NCBI GenBank assembly: GCA_011772595.1
Contig: WVZH01000230.1
Span: 3,579 to 9,432, forward strand
Direction of reading: 5' to 3'
DNA length: 5,854 nt
Source of the DNA: Anaerolineales bacterium
GTDB taxonomy: Bacteria > Chloroflexota > Anaerolineae > Anaerolineales > E44-bin32
Positions 5,116 to 5,854 of this stretch are shown in pieces. Position 1 is the stretch's first letter; every line of letters begins with the position of its first letter. The translations under genes were made by a program, and so were the position numbers. The notes under the pieces were generated by a model. The model saw nothing but the letters and a program-made list of their open reading frames with translations. It had not been told where the DNA came from and searched no databases.

Positions 5116-5854
5116 ATGGTGAACAATAGAAGAGTGGTTTTCTTGGTAGCACTGACTGTACTGGCGCTTTCGTTTAGTGCCTGTACGGTCGATCGCTTTC
5201 GGGTAGGGTCAATGCAAACCGATGTTAAAACTATCGAAGTGGGCAATGCCGAGACCGTTCGAGCGGAGATCCGCATGGGTGTCGGGGAGATCGAGATCTC
5301 GGGAGGCGCGGACGAGCTGATGGAGGCGGGGTTCACCTACAACGTCGACGAACTTGAGCCCCAGGTCTCCTATGAGGTGAGTGGGTCTACCGGCCGGCTT
5401 GTCGTGGAGCACCGAGATGTCGAAGGTCTTCCAATCGGCGATTATGACGACGTGCGCTCCGAATGGGTGTTGCGCTTCAATGAGGATATCCCTATCGATC
5501 TCAGGCTTACCATGGGAGCCGCGAAGGGTGATATCGATCTGGTTGGCTTCAACCTCACGAGCCTCGATTTCGAGCTTGGCGCCGGCGAAGGGGATCTATG
5601 GCTCGGAAATAGTCCCATTCGCAGTATGGACCTCCAGATGGGCGCAGGGGACTTCACGCTGGACATGACGGCTGGCTGGGAGCAAGATCTGAATGCCGAA
5701 ATCACTGGCGGTGTGGGCAAGCTGACAATTTATCTACCGAGCGATGTCGGTGTCGTCGTGGACGTAACGATGGGTATCGCGGCTGTGGAAACACGCGGGA
5801 TGAGCAAAAATGGCGACACCTACACCAACGACGCCTATGGCGAGTCGGATGTGA
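5116..5854 (+). CDS. Toast_rack (DUF2154-type) lipoprotein, 3' end cut by the window
   Basis: 246 codons are visible with no stop before the edge. Residues 1-22 form a lipoprotein signal peptide: NNRR, a hydrophobic core VVFLVALTVLAL and lipobox FSAC with C23 as the lipidated cysteine. The mature protein should be anchored on the outer face of the membrane. Residues about 36-100 fit the toast_rack N-terminal domain (IEVGNAETVRAEIRMGVGEIEISGGADELMEAGF and on, with VSGSTGRLVVEH). The rest is a run of short beta repeats around a small-Gly pattern: MGVGEIEI (54-61), MGAAKGDIDL (133-142), LGAGEGDLWL (154-163), MGAGDFTLDM (175-184), GGVGKLTIYL (198-207, offset by one) and MGIAAVET (219-226), as expected for a stacked beta structure. 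Probably only a last strand is missing. Related folds occur in LiaF and DUF4097 proteins of cell-envelope stress systems. Pairing with DUF4342 suggests a membrane-stress or surface role. The call is not available to simple ORF listing because the frame runs off the end. Confidence 0.82.
   Translation, partial: MVNNRRVVFLVALTVLALSFSACTVDRFRVGSMQTDVKTIEVGNAETVRAEIRMGVGEIEISGGADELMEAGFTYNVDELEPQVSYEVSGSTGRLVVEHRDVEGLPIGDYDDVRSEWVLRFNEDIPIDLRLTMGAAKGDIDLVGFNLTSLDFELGAGEGDLWLGNSPIRSMDLQMGAGDFTLDMTAGWEQDLNAEITGGVGKLTIYLPSDVGVVVDVTMGIAAVETRGMSKNGDTYTNDAYGESDV

Overview
The window holds six protein genes, all on the + strand, in three blocks. The GC-moderate to GC-rich coding sequence, strong Shine-Dalgarno (SD) sites, a DUF4342 gene paired with a toast-rack lipoprotein, and an SgcQ-type BtpA protein suggest an environmental bacterium. 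Chloroflexota (Anaerolineae-like) is my best guess. It rests on gene content and general impression only, because there is no rRNA or other phylogenetic marker here.

Block 1 (59-1686) is sugar-phosphate metabolism. It carries a ribulose-phosphate 3-epimerase (rpe, 220 aa) and, 158 nt downstream, a BtpA/SgcQ-family (beta/alpha)8-barrel protein (268 aa) very close to E. coli SgcQ. An Rpe-like epimerase (SgcE) and SgcQ also share the E. coli sgc locus, so this is a recurring partnership that probably handles a sugar phosphate not yet identified. A hairpin with a T-rich tail at 1852-1884 probably ends this block or attenuates the next.

Block 2 (1931-4403) is two tandem acyltransferase-3 (AT3) family integral membrane proteins of about 400 aa. 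They are likely O-acylation enzymes for a surface glycan or glucan. The second is intact. The first is interrupted near its N-terminus: the start with a good SD is in one frame and the rest of the gene is in the -1 frame. The switch falls exactly at an A8 run that contains the slippery heptamer A AAA AAC. It may be a sequencing error, a pseudogene, or a recoding or slippage site.

The stretch 4404-4848 has no convincing gene. It is visibly AT-richer and holds several inverted repeats, and it is probably the leader and promoter region of block 3.

Block 3 (4849 to the window end) is a two-gene unit. An 84-aa DUF4342 protein is followed 12 nt later by a lipoprotein with the toast_rack (DUF2154-type) architecture, cut off by the window end. 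By analogy with LiaF-like proteins this looks like an envelope-stress or membrane-surface module of unknown mechanism. I saw no tRNA, rRNA, CRISPR array, insertion sequence or attachment site.
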